From positions 219,082-283,081 of the forward strand of contig NZ_LGCN01000196.1 in assembly GCF_001279005.1 (NCBI RefSeq): a stretch of DNA of 64,000 bases, in the 5' to 3' direction. Both the position numbers and the translations under genes were made by a program. The notes beneath the pieces were generated by a model. It was given only the letters and a program-made list of their open reading frames with translations, had not been told where the DNA came from and did not search any database. Positions 16,439 to 27,178 of this stretch are shown here, one piece after another; position 1 is the first letter of the stretch, and each line of letters opens with the position of its first letter. The stretch comes from Streptomyces caelestis (GTDB lineage: Bacteria > Actinomycetota > Actinomycetes > Streptomycetales > Streptomycetaceae).

Positions 16439-18808
16439 ATGGGGAACGCGCAGCCGCACGGACCGGCCGAGGGTACCGAGGGACCCGCGACGCGGCCCGG
16501 GGAGCCCGGGACCTCCTTGGAACTCCTGGTCCACGGAGTGGGCGGCACCACCCCCGAGGAGATGCTCGACGATCCGCGCACGGTCCGGATCACCGGTGAC
16601 GACATCGCCGCCGTGTTCCGCCGCGCCGACGACGTCGACGCGGAGCGGCGACCCGCCGGACGACGCGAGGGGCCCGTCCCCGAGGCCTACGTCTGGTGCA
16701 ACCTCACCTCCGGGAACGGCACCCGCGCCCTGTGGCTGCTGCTGCTCCCCTTCATGGTGGTCAACCTCGCCCACTGGATGCGCCCCACCGCCCACGGTCG
16801 CCGGCGCACGGTCCGGCTGTACGGGCTGCTGGTGCGGCTGACCGGACTGAGCCTGACGGTGCTGCTCGTCGCGGCCGCCTGCGAGGTCGCCCTCGACCTG
16901 GCCGCCTGGCAGTGCGCGGGCACGCACGCGTGCGCCGCACGGCACTCCTGGCTCGGCTTCCTCTCGCCCCGGGCGTCCGACGGCGGCTGGTGGAGCACAC
17001 CGGGCCGCAGGCTGGCGCTCGCCTCCCTGGTGCCCGCCGCCCTCACCGGCCTGCTGTGGTTCCTGTCCCTGCGCACCTGGAGCGCCTACGAGTCCCAGCA
17101 GCCGATGACCCACGAGCCCGGGCCCGAGGAGGGGGACGGGCACACCGCACTGGGCCGGCCCGGCTTCTGGTACGGCCGGCGCCTGGTCGCCCGGCTGCGC
17201 GCCGCGCACACCGCCGCCGGACTGCTGACGGTCGCCGCCGCGGTCGGCTCCGCCGCCGCCCGCCACGACCGCGGGCCGGGCGGCCCGGTCGTCCTGGGCG
17301 TCCTCGGGATCCTCCTGGAGACGGCGCTGGCCGTCGGGGCGGGCGTCGTGGTGGCGGTGGTGTGCCGCCGGGGCCGCACCGAACGCCGTCTGGACGGCGA
17401 ACTCGACCGGCGCCTGGTGCGGTGCCTGCCGCTCGCCGCGCTCGTCCTGCTCGCCCTCACCCTGCTCTACGCCGGGTGGGAGCGCCCCGGCTGGGAGTCG
17501 GCGGGCAGGCTGCCGGGCGACGTCACCTTCGGCGCCCTCGCCCTCGCCCAGGGCCTGCTGGTGATCGTGCTCGCCGGAGTCGCCCACAGCCTGCACCGCA
17601 CCGACCCCGACCGGCGCGCCGCGATGCGCGGCCTGGCCGGGCCGGCGGTCGCCATGCTCGCCTGCGCGCTGGGCGGCGTCATGTCCGGCGGCGTCTCCCA
17701 GCGGGTCTCCGACTGGCTGGACGGCACCGGGACCTCGATCCCCGGCCCGCCGGTGCTGCTCACCTGGCAGGCGTCCGTGATCCCGCCGCTGCTCCTGCTG
17801 CTGCTGGTGCTGTGCGGCTGGCTCGCCCGGCGCGCCTGGCGCATCGCCCGGGGGGAGCGCGCCGCCGTGGAACGCGAGTACCCCGGCGAGACGGGCGACC
17901 CCGGCCGCACCCGCCGCATCGCCTCCGTGCGCGCCGTGGCCGCGCTCACCGACCGCGGACCGCGCGTCCTCGCCGTCACCTCCGCCGCGACCCTGCTGCT
18001 GGGCGCCGCCGCCCTCGTCGGCGCCCTGACCACCGACGAGACACCCAGCGAGGCGACGCGGGACTCGTACGCCGTGGTCCACGGCGCCGCCGAGACCGCG
18101 CAGGCGCTGGGCTCCTGGCTGATCGGACTCGGCTTCGTCCTCTTCGTCACCTGGGGCCGCCGCGCCTACAAGGACGCCTCCGCGCGGCGCACCATCGGCA
18201 TCCTGTGGGACGTCGGCACCTTCTGGCCGCGCGCCGCGCACCCCTTCGCGCCGCCCTGCTACGCCGAGCGCGCGGTGCCCGACCTGACCTGGCGCATCGC
18301 CACCTGGACCCGGGCCACCGGCGGCCGGCTGGTGATCTCCGGCCACTCCCAGGGCAGCGTCCTCGCCGCCGCCACGGCCTGGCAGCTCCCGCGGTCCACC
18401 CGCAGACGCGTCGCGCTGCTGACCTACGGCTCCCCGCTGGAGCGGCTGTACGGCCGCTGGTTCCCCGCCCACTTCGGACCGGACGCGCTCAGCTCCCTGC
18501 ACCGGGAGGTCGACTGCTGGCGCAACCTCCACCGGCGCACCGACCCCATCGGCGGCCCGATGCGGCTGCCCGGCGATCGCGGCCCCGACGTGGACCGCCC
18601 CGCGCTCAAGGACCCCCTCGCCTACGGCCGCACCGAGACCCACCCCCTGCCCGCGCCGATCCTCGGCCACTCCGGCTACCAGACCGACCCGGCGTTCGCC
18701 GAGGAACGCCGCCGCCTCCTCGCCCGTCTGCGTCCCGAGGTGCCGGCGCCCCGGCACGCGGGGGAGCCCGACGGCGCTCAGGGCAGCACGGGCAGGTCCT
18801 CGGCGTAG
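16439..18808 (+). CDS. Large integral membrane protein with lipase-like (alpha/beta hydrolase) segments
   Basis: 789 residues. It opens with an oxyanion-loop-like [17 protein letters not shown] (about 27-43). Then come roughly 8-10 membrane helices between about 95 and 570, for example [16 protein letters not shown] and [14 protein letters not shown]. After the membrane part a cytosolic segment carries [17 protein letters not shown] near 635, a GxSxG nucleophile motif, and a later [16 protein letters not shown]. Together these look like an alpha/beta hydrolase split by a membrane insert. Such proteins are common in Streptomyces but uncharacterised. ATG with GGGGGAGGTG upstream. The 3' end overlaps the stop of the convergent beta-helix/AAA gene by 31 bases. 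Confidence 0.78.
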   Translation: MGNAQPHGPAEGTEGPATRPGEPGTSLELLVHGVGGTTPEEMLDDPRTVRITGDDIAAVFRRADDVDAERRPAGRREGPVPEAYVWCNLTSGNGTRALWLLLLPFMVVNLAHWMRPTAHGRRRTVRLYGLLVRLTGLSLTVLLVAAACEVALDLAAWQCAGTHACAARHSWLGFLSPRASDGGWWSTPGRRLALASLVPAALTGLLWFLSLRTWSAYESQQPMTHEPGPEEGDGHTALGRPGFWYGRRLVARLRAAHTAAGLLTVAAAVGSAAARHDRGPGGPVVLGVLGILLETALAVGAGVVVAVVCRRGRTERRLDGELDRRLVRCLPLAALVLLALTLLYAGWERPGWESAGRLPGDVTFGALALAQGLLVIVLAGVAHSLHRTDPDRRAAMRGLAGPAVAMLACALGGVMSGGVSQRVSDWLDGTGTSIPGPPVLLTWQASVIPPLLLLLLVLCGWLARRAWRIARGERAAVEREYPGETGDPGRTRRIASVRAVAALTDRGPRVLAVTSAATLLLGAAALVGALTTDETPSEATRDSYAVVHGAAETAQALGSWLIGLGFVLFVTWGRRAYKDASARRTIGILWDVGTFWPRAAHPFAPPCYAERAVPDLTWRIATWTRATGGRLVISGHSQGSVLAAATAWQLPRSTRRRVALLTYGSPLERLYGRWFPAHFGPDALSSLHREVDCWRNLHRRTDPIGGPMRLPGDRGPDVDRPALKDPLAYGRTETHPLPAPILGHSGYQTDPAFAEERRRLLARLRPEVPAPRHAGEPDGAQGSTGRSSA

Positions 18809-21213
18809 AGGAGGGTCAGGTCGTCGGTGGTCGGCTCGTCGAGCTGGGCCACCCGGCTCGCGTGCCGCTCGACCATCGCCTCGAAAGTCTGCCGCGCGGT
18901 GCGCCCGTTGCCGAACGCGGGCCCCTTGGGGAGGTCGGCGAAGTACGCCAGCACCGCCTCGTCGGCGCCCGGCGCCAGCCGGTACTCGTGCTCCTCGGCC
19001 TGCTGCCGCACGATCCGCAGCAGCTCCTCGGGGCCGTAGTCGCCGAAGGTGATCGTCCGTGAGAAACGGGACGCGACGCCCGGGTTGACCGACAGGAACC
19101 GCTCCATCTCGGCCGTGTATCCGGCCACGATCACCACCACCGCGTCCCGCTGGTCCTCCATCAGCTTCACCAGCGTGTCGATGGCCTCCTTGCCGAAGTC
19201 GCGCCCGGCGTCCTCCGGGGAGAGCGCGTACGCCTCGTCGATGAACAGCACACCGCCGCGCGCCTTGTCGAACGCCTCCTGGGTGCGGATCGCCGTGGAA
19301 CCGATGTGCTCGCCGACCAGGTCCACCCGGGACACCTCGACCAGGTGCCCCTGCTCCAGCACCCCGAGCGAGGCGAGGATCTCGCCGTACAGACGGGCGA
19401 CGGTGGTCTTGCCCGTGCCGGGGGAGCCCGTGAACACCAGATGCCGTTTGACCGACGCCGCCTTCAGGCCCGCCCGCTGCCGGCGCCGGCCCACCTCGAT
19501 CATGTCGGTGAGGGCGCGCACCTCGCGCTTGACGCTCTCCAGGCCCACCAGCGCGTCGAGTTCCCCGAGCACGGCCTTGGACGTGCGGGTCTCCCGCTCC
19601 GGCCCGGGGGCGGGAGCGGGCGGTGCCGGCTCGGCCGTCCGGGCGGCGGGGACCGTGCTCAGCAGACCGGTGGTGCGGCCCACCGGCTGCACGGCCGGCT
19701 CCGGCGACGCCGGCGGCCTCGGACCCCCGCTCTCGTCACTGGTGCAGTCCTCCACGACGGGACCGCCCGAGCCGGACGCCGCGTCGCCCTCGGCGAACTC
19801 GTACCCACCGCGCGCGCAGCGCTCCGTACGGCACTTCCGCAGCGTCGTACGGCTGCCGTCGATCACGTGGAAGCCGTAGCCGCCGCTGTCCGTGACCCGG
19901 CAGTTCACGAAGGTGCCGCGGCCGCCGGCGGAGACGTAGACGCCGGCCTCGGCGGGGGAGCCGACGGTGCAGCGCTCGACGGTGGGGTCGGCGCCCTTGG
20001 TGACGATCACGCCGGTCTGCACGGCGTCCAGGGAGCAGTTGCCGAGGGTGCCGCCGCTGCCGTGGTCGCGGAACCAGGCGCCCGTCGCCGCCTCCCGGAT
20101 CCGGCAGTCGTCGAGCTGTGCGGTGGCGCCGTCGCTCACCGACACGGCCGTGTTGCGCACCTGCGTCAGATCGCTGTCGACGACGTCCGCGCGGGAGCCG
20201 CGGTCGAGCACGAACAGGGCGTCCGGCACGTCGTGCACCCGGCAGGAGTCCAGTACGGCGGTGGCGCCGTCGCTCACCCACACCGCCGGGTAGTCGCCGG
20301 TGCTGTCGAAGATCTCGCACTGGTTGGCGTCCACGCGCGTGCCCGGGTCCCACACCGACAGACCGTTGCGGCCGAACCGCCGCACGCTGGTGCGGGTCAG
20401 GGTGAGCACCGAACGGGACCGCAGGTCGACCGCGTTCTCCGGGACGTCGTGGATGCGGCAGTCGGCCAGCGTCAGCACCGCGTCCGTGTCGAGCGTGACC
20501 CCGTCCCCGGTCGTCCGGTGCACCTCGCAGTCGGTGAGGTGCGCGGTGGCGCGACCGGTGACCTGGACACCGCTGCCCCGCACCTCGTAGACCTCGCAAC
20601 CCACGGCCTCGAGCGCCGAGTTCTCCCCGGTCGCGGTCAGTCCCGAGCCCGAGGCGTGGTGCACCCGGCAACGCTCAAGGCGGGGACGGGCGCCGCCGCG
20701 CACCGCGACCCCCGCCTGCCCCGCGGCGACCACCTCGCACTCCTCGAACACCCCGCCCCCGCCGTCGACCACGGCGATGCCGGCGCCCGCCGGATTGTCG
20801 ACCGTGCAGCGGCGCACCGTGGGCCGGGCGCCGCCGCGCACCTCGATGCCGGCCGCGGCCCGGGCGACCACGCGTATGTCGCGCAGTTCCGGAGTGCCCT
20901 CCTCGACCAGCACGGCCGGGGCGGTGGCGTCCTGCCCCTCCACGTGCAGGTCCTGGACCACCGCCGAGGCGCGCACGGTCAGCGGAACGCCGTCCGGGGG
21001 CGCGATGCGCACCGAGCCGGGTGAGCCCTCGGGGCCGCGCAGGGTCACCGCCCGCTCCACGACGAGGTTCTCCCGGTAGGTCCCGGGAGCGACGGTGAGC
21101 ACGTCGCCCTCGGCCGCGGCCTCCAGGGCGGCGGCGAGCGATGCGTACTCACCCGTGCGGCGTCGCCACCTCGATGTGCCGGTGTGCGTCACCTGGACCG
21201 TGCCCTGTGCCAT
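18778..21213 (-). CDS. Right-handed beta-helix protein fused to one AAA+ ATPase domain
   Basis: 811 residues. Residues about 15-500 are a run of parallel beta-helix (pectate-lyase-like) repeats of about 23 residues, with turns such as [18 protein letters not shown] and a PbH1-like periodicity. After a Pro-rich linker (about 500-545) comes an AAA+ domain of the CbbX/EccA/SpoVK group: Walker [11 protein letters not shown] at 596, Walker [13 protein letters not shown] near 654, and the arginine-finger region SRFSRTITF near 715. It is a paralogue of the larger protein at 42203-45520, which sits in the type VII locus. The ATP-driven substrate is unknown; EccA-like chaperones of secretion are the nearest known group. 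The start ATG lies at 21213. Confidence 0.85.
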   Translation of the reverse strand: MAQGTVQVTHTGTSRWRRRTGEYASLAAALEAAAEGDVLTVAPGTYRENLVVERAVTLRGPEGSPGSVRIAPPDGVPLTVRASAVVQDLHVEGQDATAPAVLVEEGTPELRDIRVVARAAAGIEVRGGARPTVRRCTVDNPAGAGIAVVDGGGGVFEECEVVAAGQAGVAVRGGARPRLERCRVHHASGSGLTATGENSALEAVGCEVYEVRGSGVQVTGRATAHLTDCEVHRTTGDGVTLDTDAVLTLADCRIHDVPENAVDLRSRSVLTLTRTSVRRFGRNGLSVWDPGTRVDANQCEIFDSTGDYPAVWVSDGATAVLDSCRVHDVPDALFVLDRGSRADVVDSDLTQVRNTAVSVSDGATAQLDDCRIREAATGAWFRDHGSGGTLGNCSLDAVQTGVIVTKGADPTVERCTVGSPAEAGVYVSAGGRGTFVNCRVTDSGGYGFHVIDGSRTTLRKCRTERCARGGYEFAEGDAASGSGGPVVEDCTSDESGGPRPPASPEPAVQPVGRTTGLLSTVPAARTAEPAPPAPAPGPERETRTSKAVLGELDALVGLESVKREVRALTDMIEVGRRRQRAGLKAASVKRHLVFTGSPGTGKTTVARLYGEILASLGVLEQGHLVEVSRVDLVGEHIGSTAIRTQEAFDKARGGVLFIDEAYALSPEDAGRDFGKEAIDTLVKLMEDQRDAVVVIVAGYTAEMERFLSVNPGVASRFSRTITFGDYGPEELLRIVRQQAEEHEYRLAPGADEAVLAYFADLPKGPAFGNGRTARQTFEAMVERHASRVAQLDEPTTDDLTLLYAEDLPVLP

Positions 21214-21336
21214 GGCGTAGCTGTGCCCCCACCTTGTCGTACGTGGCTCGTTCGCGCGTGTGTCGTCGCCGATCGGTTCGGCCGGACCACCGTAGCGTGC
21301 GCGCGGGCGCCGGGTTGACCGGAGCCGTGACGTCGG

Positions 21337-21942
21337 TCAGCTGCCGGCCCCGGTCCTGCCCCAGTCCGGGCCCGCACTCTCCCACGCCCGGTCCCAACGC
21401 GCGTACCGGCGGCGGACCATGCACCAGACGGCCAGCCGTCTGAAGCCCTCGACGAGGGCCGCGGTCACCAGGGCGGCGCCGACGCCGGCGAGCACGGCGT
21501 GCGTCGTGGCCGTCGCGGTGTCCAGGGGGCGGGCCACCGTCGTCCCATGCCTGTCGGTCCACGTCCGGAAGCGGTCGCCCGGCCGGGGGTCCTCCAGGCG
21601 CGTCGGCACCGGCCCGCTCCGCTCGGTGCCGTCCGGCGCGGTCCAGTGGGCGAGGACGCGGTGGCGCGGCTCCCCGCCGACGGGTGTCTCCGGATCGGCG
21701 GCCGGCGGGGACGGATCCGGCATGCGCACCACCGTGGCCGTCACCAGGTGCCGGGACTGGTGCTGGGCGCGGACGGAGCGCTGCAGGGCGTCCTGGACGG
21801 CGCCTCCGACGAGGACGCCGGCCACCGGGACGGCGACGAGGAGGAGCAGCAGCGCCGCGAACGCCGTCCAGGCCTCGGCCAGGTCGGTCCCGCGGCACAA
21901 CGGGTTGTGCCGCCAGCGCCGGAGTCCGCTGATCGCTCGCAC
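21337..21942 (-). CDS. Rv1733c-like two-helix membrane protein
   Basis: 201 residues. Two hydrophobic helices, about 26-49 (AFAALLLLLVAVPVAGVLVG) and about 148-168, flank an extracytoplasmic domain with WTAPDGTERSGPV near 100 and PGDRFRTWTDRHG near 121. This plan and the N-terminal GLRRWRHNPLCRGTDLAEAW match the actinobacterial Rv1733c-type family, whose role is unknown. ATG at 21942 follows AAAGGACCC. Confidence 0.8.
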   Translation of the reverse strand: MRAISGLRRWRHNPLCRGTDLAEAWTAFAALLLLLVAVPVAGVLVGGAVQDALQRSVRAQHQSRHLVTATVVRMPDPSPPAADPETPVGGEPRHRVLAHWTAPDGTERSGPVPTRLEDPRPGDRFRTWTDRHGTTVARPLDTATATTHAVLAGVGAALVTAALVEGFRRLAVWCMVRRRYARWDRAWESAGPDWGRTGAGS

Positions 21943-22224
21943 GGGCCGCGCCCCCTTCCCCCGCGGGTCCTTTCACGGATCTCTCGTGTAAGGCCAACGC
22001 GCGAGCCCGGGGCCCTGTTCCCGCACCCGCGACGGGAACCGCGGCGTGCGGACCTCCACGACGACGCCGGTGCCTCCGTTCCCGGCGCGGACAGCCGGGC
22101 GCCGCCGTCCGAGGCGCCACCGCGTTCCCCGCCCCGTCGGGCGGAAGTCCGGTCCCCCTCCCCCGGGGCAGCCGGAAGCGGCCTCGGGGGCCTCCGGCGA
22201 GTCGGATGCGGACGGGCATGCCCG

Positions 22225-22258
22225 CGGGGCCGTCGTGCCGTACGGCACGACGGCCCCG
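22225..22258 (-). terminator. 34-bp perfect palindrome, terminator
   Basis: A perfect inverted repeat of 17 + 17 bases centred between 22241 and 22242, with arms that start CGGGGCCGTCGTGCCG. It begins 7 bases beyond the stop of the leftward DUF6643-like gene. It folds into one very stable hairpin with essentially no loop. No T-tract. The 280 bases between it and the Rv1733c-like gene hold nothing I can call. Confidence 0.65.
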
Positions 22259-22265
22259 GGCGGGC

Positions 22266-22694
22266 TCAGTACCCGCGGTACTGCTGGCTGTTGTACGGGT
22301 CCTGGTAAGGAGCGGGACCCGGCCGCGGGGCCGCGGGGCGCATCGCCTCGTAGCCGGCGGGCTGGACCGGACGCGGCGGCTGCGGCTGGGGGCCGGGGTA
22401 GCCGCGCGGCGCGGTGGCCTGCTGCGGGATGTACGCCGCGGGCGCCTGCTGGAGCGGGGCGGGCTGCGGCGCCTGCGGGTAGCCGTAGGAGGGCTGGGAC
22501 GGGGCCGCCGGGAGGGCGGGCAACGCCGAGGGGAGGGCGGGCAGATGACTGGCCGGCGCCTCGTACGCGGCGGGGACCCGGATCGGGGCGATCTGCGGGG
22601 TACCCCGCTCGGCGACGAGCGAGTCGTAGATCGGGGTGTCCGGGAAGGCAGCGGAGTAGTAGCCGCCGCCATAAGTGGAGCGGGGGGAGGTCAT
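22266..22694 (-). CDS. Pro/Gln/Ala-rich protein (DUF6643-like)
   Basis: 142 residues. The N-terminal 30 residues (MTSPRSTYGGGYYSAAFPDT, then YDSLVAERGTPQIAPIRVP) are well ordered and conserved in Streptomyces. The rest is low-complexity Pro, Ala, Gln and Tyr with YGYPQAPQPAPLQQAP type repeats, ending DPYNSQQYRGY. No membrane segment or catalytic motif. Start ATG at 22694 has GGGGGGAGGTC right before it. Divergent from the TerD gene. Function unknown. Confidence 0.78.
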   Translation of the reverse strand: MTSPRSTYGGGYYSAAFPDTPIYDSLVAERGTPQIAPIRVPAAYEAPASHLPALPSALPALPAAPSQPSYGYPQAPQPAPLQQAPAAYIPQQATAPRGYPGPQPQPPRPVQPAGYEAMRPAAPRPGPAPYQDPYNSQQYRGY

Positions 22695-22983
22695 GGCACA
22701 TAAGTTAAGCCCACGATGTGCTGGTTGGGGAGTCCGATAAGAGGGTTGTTTTCCATGCCCGCCGTGACCGGGGATCCCCAATACGAGCGAACTTATGGAA
22801 AACGGGCACATCGGCAGGCATATTTCGTGTAAAGGCCGAGTTCCGGGCCGGTTACCGGCGGTTGGCCACCGGTTCCCGCACACTCCCCGTGGGAGCTCCC
22901 CGCGCGGAGGAATAAGTTGTGCGGACGAAGACCGACGGACGCCGGGACCCGACCTGGCGCGGCGACCCGTGATGGGGGCGGAC

Positions 22984-24264
22984 ATGTCAATGCCGAAGGG
23001 ATCGAACACACCGGTGCCGACGACGGCGCTGCGGGTGGACGTGGGCCGGCGCTCCGGCCCCGGCGTACCCGACACGGACGCCTCGGCCCTCCTGCTGGCC
23101 GGCGGGAAGGTCCGCTCCGACGACGACTTCGTCTTCTACAACCAGCCCGCCCACTCCTCCGGCGCCGTGCGCCACGAGGGCAAGCGGGAGACGGGAGGGC
23201 GGGTCACCGACACCCTGCTCGTCGACCTCGCGCGCGTGGAGCCCGGCATCGAGACGGTGATCCTGGCCGCCTCCTGCGACGGCGGCACGTTCGGACAGGT
23301 CCCGGACCTGTGCATCGAGGTCGAGGACGCCGCGAACGGCACCGTGGCGGCCCGCTTCGACAGCACGGGCGCGACCACCGAGACGGCGTTCGTCCTCGGC
23401 GAGTTCTACCGGCGCCAGGGCGCCTGGAAGTTCCGCGCCGTCGGCCAGGGCTACAGCAGCGGGCTCGAGGGCCTCGCCACCGACTACGGCATCACGGTGG
23501 ACGAGCCGCAGCGCACTCCCACGCCCCCCGCCGCCCCCGCGGCGCCGGCGCCGCCCGTCGCACCCCCGGTCACCGTGCCTCCTCCGGTCGCACCGCCCGT
23601 GCCGTCCGCGCCCCCCGCGCCGGTCCGGCTGACGAAGGTGACGCTCACCAAGGCGTCCCCCTCCGTCTCCCTGGCCAAACAGGGCGGCACCTCGGGCACC
23701 CTGCACGTGAACCTCAACTGGGAGGTCCGCAAGCAGTTCTCGGGCTGGGCCGGCAAGCTGGGCCGCCCGGTCGCCGTGCACTCCGACCTCGACCTCGACC
23801 TGTGCGCCCTGTTCGAGCTCACCGACGGACGCAAGGGCGTCGTCCAGGCCCTCGGCAACGCCTTCGGAGCGCTGCACCAGCCCCCCTTCATCCACCTGGA
23901 CGGCGACGACCGCACCGGCGCCGTGGCGAGCGGCGAGAACCTCACCGTCAACCTCGACCACAAGCACCTCCTCCGGCGCGTCCTCGTCTTCGTCACCATC
24001 TACGAGGGCGCCCGCTCCTTCGCCGACCTGCACGCCACGGTCACCCTCCGGCCGCAGCACGGCGCACCGATCGACTTCTCCCTCGACGAGTGCACCGTCC
24101 CCTCGACCGTGTGCGCGCTCGCCCTGATCACCAACACCGGCGGCGGCGAACTCGTCGTCCGGCGCGAGGCCCGCTATCTGGTCCCCGAGCGTGGAGTGAG
24201 CCCGCAGCGCACCGTCGACCACGCCTACGGGTGGGGCATGAACTGGACCCCCGGCCGCAAGTGA
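22984..24264 (+). CDS. Two-domain TerD-family protein (tellurite resistance/stress protein)
   Basis: 426 residues. The first TerD domain (about 1-165) has the usual [10 protein letters not shown], then [19 protein letters not shown] and acidic loops that in TerD bind calcium. A Pro/Ala/Val-rich linker (about 170-215) leads to a second TerD/TerA-like domain (about 215-426) with [23 protein letters not shown] and an ending [16 protein letters not shown]. TerD proteins are cytosolic stress proteins whose chemistry is unsettled. ATG at 22984 is favoured (GGGGGCGG upstream); 22972 and 22990 are possible. The 289-bp gap before it carries the divergent promoters. Confidence 0.85.
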   Translation: MSMPKGSNTPVPTTALRVDVGRRSGPGVPDTDASALLLAGGKVRSDDDFVFYNQPAHSSGAVRHEGKRETGGRVTDTLLVDLARVEPGIETVILAASCDGGTFGQVPDLCIEVEDAANGTVAARFDSTGATTETAFVLGEFYRRQGAWKFRAVGQGYSSGLEGLATDYGITVDEPQRTPTPPAAPAAPAPPVAPPVTVPPPVAPPVPSAPPAPVRLTKVTLTKASPSVSLAKQGGTSGTLHVNLNWEVRKQFSGWAGKLGRPVAVHSDLDLDLCALFELTDGRKGVVQALGNAFGALHQPPFIHLDGDDRTGAVASGENLTVNLDHKHLLRRVLVFVTIYEGARSFADLHATVTLRPQHGAPIDFSLDECTVPSTVCALALITNTGGGELVVRREARYLVPERGVSPQRTVDHAYGWGMNWTPGRK

Positions 24265-24281
24265 GGCGAGGTGACGGGCGG

Positions 24282-25499
24282 TCAGCCCTCCTCGGGCACG
24301 GCGTCCGGACGCGCGTAGGTGCGGCCCTTCCAGGCCGCGCCGCGCCCCCGGTGGTGCCGCACCGCCGAGTCGACCGTCATCAGCAGGTACAGGAACGCGG
24401 TGAACGGCAGCAGGGGAGCGAGCCACAGCGGCTGCCGGTAGTAACGGAGCATCGGGACGTACGTGCCCGCCATCATCAGCCAGGCCGCCGCACCGAGGAC
24501 CGTCGCCGCCCCGTCCCCCGCCACCGCGCCCGCGGCCACCGCGACGGGCGGCACCAGATACACCAGGGTCAGCCCGGCGACCGTACCGGCCAGCAGCACC
24601 GGGCTGTGCCGCAGCTGCGCGTACGCGCTCCGCGCCACCATGCGCCACAGATCGCGCAGCCGCGGATACGGGCGCACGCTGTCCACCCGGTCCGCGAGCC
24701 CCAGCCAGACCCGCCCGCCGCTCCGCTTCACCGCGCGGGCCAGCGCCACGTCGTCGATGACGGCCTGCCGGATCGCGTCCGGGATCCGCGCCCGCCCGGC
24801 CGCCTCGGCACGCAGCAGCACACAGCCGCCCGCCGCGGCGGCCGTCCGGGTCCCCTCCCGTCCGATCCGGCGGAACGGGTACAGCTGCGCGAAGAAGTAG
24901 ACGAACGCCGGCACGACCAGGCGTTCCCCGAGACTCTCCACCCGCAGCCGGGCCATCTGCGACACGACGTCGAACCCTCCGGTGCGGGCCGCCGCCACCA
25001 GCCGGCGCAGACCGTCCGGGGCGTGCGCGATGTCGGCGTCCGTCAGCAGCAGGTACTCGGGGTCCCGCGCGCGTGCCAGTCCGACGCCGTGCCGCACCGC
25101 CCACAGCTTGCCGGTCCAGCCGGCGGGCGGCTCACCCGGGGAGTCCACCGTGAGCGGCAGCCCGCCGTGCCGGTCCGCGAGCTCCCGCGCGAGCTCCCCG
25201 GTGCCGTCCGTGCTGCCGTCGTCGACGAGGAAGACCTCGGCCCGGCCCGGATAGTCCTGGGCGAGCAGCGAGGGCAGGCTCGCGGGAAGCACCGCCGCCT
25301 CGTCGCGCGCGGGGACCACGACGCACACCGACGGCCAGGTCCCCGGGTCGCGGGACGGCGGGAGCCGCACGTCCGTACGCCAGAAGAAGCCCTGGCAGAG
25401 CAGCAGCCACCCCCAGGCGGCGAGTGATCCGGCGGCACTCCACACGATGGCGCTCACCTGCCGCAGTCTGCCCCACGGCAGGGGTCCGAAGCGGCTCAT
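24282..25499 (-). CDS. Membrane glycosyltransferase family 2 (HpnB-like)
   Basis: 405 residues. An N-terminal helix (about 12-35) is followed by a GT-A domain with VCVVVPARDEAAVLPASLPS (about 57-76), EVFLVDDGSTDGT near 88 and the DxD-like LLLTDADIAHAP near 150. Three or four membrane helices lie at the C-terminus (about 290-385). The plan matches the hopene-associated glycosyltransferase HpnB, but no hopanoid gene is in the window, so the acceptor is uncertain. It is divergent from the racemase gene with 16 bases between the starts. Confidence 0.82.
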   Translation of the reverse strand: MSRFGPLPWGRLRQVSAIVWSAAGSLAAWGWLLLCQGFFWRTDVRLPPSRDPGTWPSVCVVVPARDEAAVLPASLPSLLAQDYPGRAEVFLVDDGSTDGTGELARELADRHGGLPLTVDSPGEPPAGWTGKLWAVRHGVGLARARDPEYLLLTDADIAHAPDGLRRLVAAARTGGFDVVSQMARLRVESLGERLVVPAFVYFFAQLYPFRRIGREGTRTAAAAGGCVLLRAEAAGRARIPDAIRQAVIDDVALARAVKRSGGRVWLGLADRVDSVRPYPRLRDLWRMVARSAYAQLRHSPVLLAGTVAGLTLVYLVPPVAVAAGAVAGDGAATVLGAAAWLMMAGTYVPMLRYYRQPLWLAPLLPFTAFLYLLMTVDSAVRHHRGRGAAWKGRTYARPDAVPEEG

Positions 25500-25503
25500 C
25501 GTC

Positions 25504-25509
25504 TATCGT
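25504..25509 (+). promoter_or_regulatory. -10-like box TATCGT at racemase start
   Basis: TATCGT ends 6 bases before the GTG start of the racemase, with no ribosome site between; this fits a leaderless promoter. Confidence 0.4.
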
Positions 25510-25515
25510 GGCCGG

Positions 25516-26310
25516 GTGAAGATCGCGCTCATGGACTCCGGAATCGGCCTGCTGGCGGCCACCGCCGCGGTGCGGCGCCTGCGCCCCGACGCCGATCTCG
25601 TCCTCTCCCTCGACCCCGACGGCATGCCCTGGGGGCCCAGAACCCCGGAGGACCTCACCGGGCGAGCCCTCGCCGTCGCCGAGGCGGCGGCCGCGCACCG
25701 GCCCGACGCGCTGATCGTCGGCTGCAACACCGCCACGGTGCACGCCCTCACCGCCCTGCGCGCCCGCCTCGAGCCCGGTCTGCCGGTCATCGGCACCGTC
25801 CCGGCGATCAAACCGGCTGCGGCCGGCGGCGGACCGCTGGCGATCTGGGCCACACCGGCCACGACCGGCAGCCCCTACCAGCGGGACCTGATCGAGAACT
25901 TCGCCGACGGCGTCGCCGTCACGGAGGTGCCGTGCCGGGGACTCGCCGAGGCCGTGGAGCGCGCGGACGAGACGGCGATCGACGCCGCCGTCGCCGCCGC
26001 CGCCGAGCTGACCCCGGACGATGTGACGACCGTCGTCCTGGGCTGCACCCACTACGAACTGGTCGCCGAGCGCATCCGGGCCGCCGTGCAGCGCCCCGGC
26101 CGGCCGCCGCTCGCCCTGCACGGCTCCGCCGGAGCGGTGGCCGCCCAGGCCCTGCGCCGCCTCGGCGAGCAGCCCGCCCCCGGGGCACCGGCGAGCGGCG
26201 CCCTGACGGTGCTGCTGAGCGGACGCGAGGGCGCCCTCCCCACGGCCGCCCTCACCTACGCGGAGGGCCGGCTGCTGCGGCAGGCCGCCGCCACCCGGAC
26301 GGCGCAGTAA
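25516..26310 (+). CDS. Aspartate/glutamate racemase family protein
   Basis: 264 residues, the length of glutamate racemase. Both catalytic cysteines are visible: GCNTATVHAL near residue 70 and GCTHYELVAE near residue 177. The N-terminal KIALMDSGIGLLAA corresponds to the phosphate-binding-like DSGIGG region of MurI. The protein is diverged from canonical MurI, so a role in D-glutamate for peptidoglycan is possible but a paralogous racemase is equally so. GTG start; divergent from the HpnB-like gene. Confidence 0.82.
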   Translation: MKIALMDSGIGLLAATAAVRRLRPDADLVLSLDPDGMPWGPRTPEDLTGRALAVAEAAAAHRPDALIVGCNTATVHALTALRARLEPGLPVIGTVPAIKPAAAGGGPLAIWATPATTGSPYQRDLIENFADGVAVTEVPCRGLAEAVERADETAIDAAVAAAAELTPDDVTTVVLGCTHYELVAERIRAAVQRPGRPPLALHGSAGAVAAQALRRLGEQPAPGAPASGALTVLLSGREGALPTAALTYAEGRLLRQAAATRTAQ

Positions 26311-26347
26311 CGCTGTGCTGCGCGGTACCCACTGAGCGGATCCTGAG

Positions 26348-26353
26348 TAACCT
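26348..26353 (+). promoter_or_regulatory. -10-like box TAACCT before membrane protein
   Basis: TAACCT ends 7 bases before the ATG at 26361, and the intervening bases are not purine-rich. It fits a leaderless start. Confidence 0.35.
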
Positions 26354-26360
26354 CGAATCC

Positions 26361-26906
26361 ATGAGGGACCACCGCCACGGCGAGCACGCCCCGTACTCCG
26401 GGGTCTGGACCGGTCGCGCGACCAACCGCTTCCAGTGGCTCCTGGCGCTGATCGGCGCCGCCTGCCTGGCGCTCGGCATCACGCTGGCCGTCGACTCCGC
26501 GTGGACGGCCGGCGCCGCACCGCTGGCCATGGCCGTCGTCGGCTGCATCGCCGCCGGGCTGCTGGTCCTGTTCGGCACCCTCGCCTTCGTGCACGTCGCG
26601 CTGCGGGTCGACGAGGAGCACCTGGAGGTGCGCTGCGGCCACATCGGCGTGCCCCGCCGCCGGATCCCGCTCGCGCACGTCGTGGGCGCGGAGTTCATCC
26701 CGCACGTCACCCCGCGGCACTGGGGCGGCTGGGGCTACCGCTGGCGGCCCGAGAAGGGCACGGCGGTCGTCGTGCGCCGTGGCGAGGGCGTCATCCTGCG
26801 CCTGTGGGACGGCCACACCTTCACGGTGACGGTGGACGACGCGGAAGCGGCGGTGACGGTCATCCGCGACCGCCTCCGCCCCCACCAACCGGGCGCGACC
26901 CACTGA
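26361..26906 (+). CDS. Two-helix membrane protein with PH-like domain
   Basis: 181 residues. Two membrane helices, about 24-43 (FQWLLALIGAACLALGITLA) and about 50-75, are followed by a beta-rich domain: VDEEHLEVRCGHIGVPRRRIPL, then FIPHVTPRHWGGWGYRWRPE and GVILRLWDGHTFTVTVDD. The latter looks like the bacterial PH-like domains of membrane proteins. Unknown function. The family is widespread in Streptomyces. Confidence 0.75.
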   Translation: MRDHRHGEHAPYSGVWTGRATNRFQWLLALIGAACLALGITLAVDSAWTAGAAPLAMAVVGCIAAGLLVLFGTLAFVHVALRVDEEHLEVRCGHIGVPRRRIPLAHVVGAEFIPHVTPRHWGGWGYRWRPEKGTAVVVRRGEGVILRLWDGHTFTVTVDDAEAAVTVIRDRLRPHQPGATH

Positions 26907-27166
26907 CCACCGCGCCGGTCCGGCCCGCCGCGCAGCCCGCGGCCACGGCCCGGCCCGCGAGCGGCATGCCCTCGGGGCGGCCGCTCCCGGCCCCGCCGCC
27001 GTGATCGGCGGCCGGGCCGCGCGGACCCCGGCACCGCGACCCCCGCCGCGTCCGGACCGGCCGAAGCCCTCGCCGTGGAACCCACCCCGCACACCCGGGC
27101 AAGCGCGGGCCCGCCCGGCCTCCTCCGCCCCGCCGACCGTGCTGTCGGCCACCAGGTCACGCGCCG

Positions 27167-27172
27167 TAGACT
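27167..27172 (+). promoter_or_regulatory. -10 box TAGACT at lnt start
   Basis: TAGACT ends 6 bases before the GTG of lnt with no ribosome site between; a good match to the Streptomyces -10 consensus and a likely leaderless transcript. Confidence 0.45.
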
Positions 27173-27178
27173 CCCGGA

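Noticed and set aside
22987..25104. A 705-codon minus-strand frame over the TerD gene and the glycosyltransferase
   Set aside because: Composition is of GC-shadow type and both real genes are clear in other frames.
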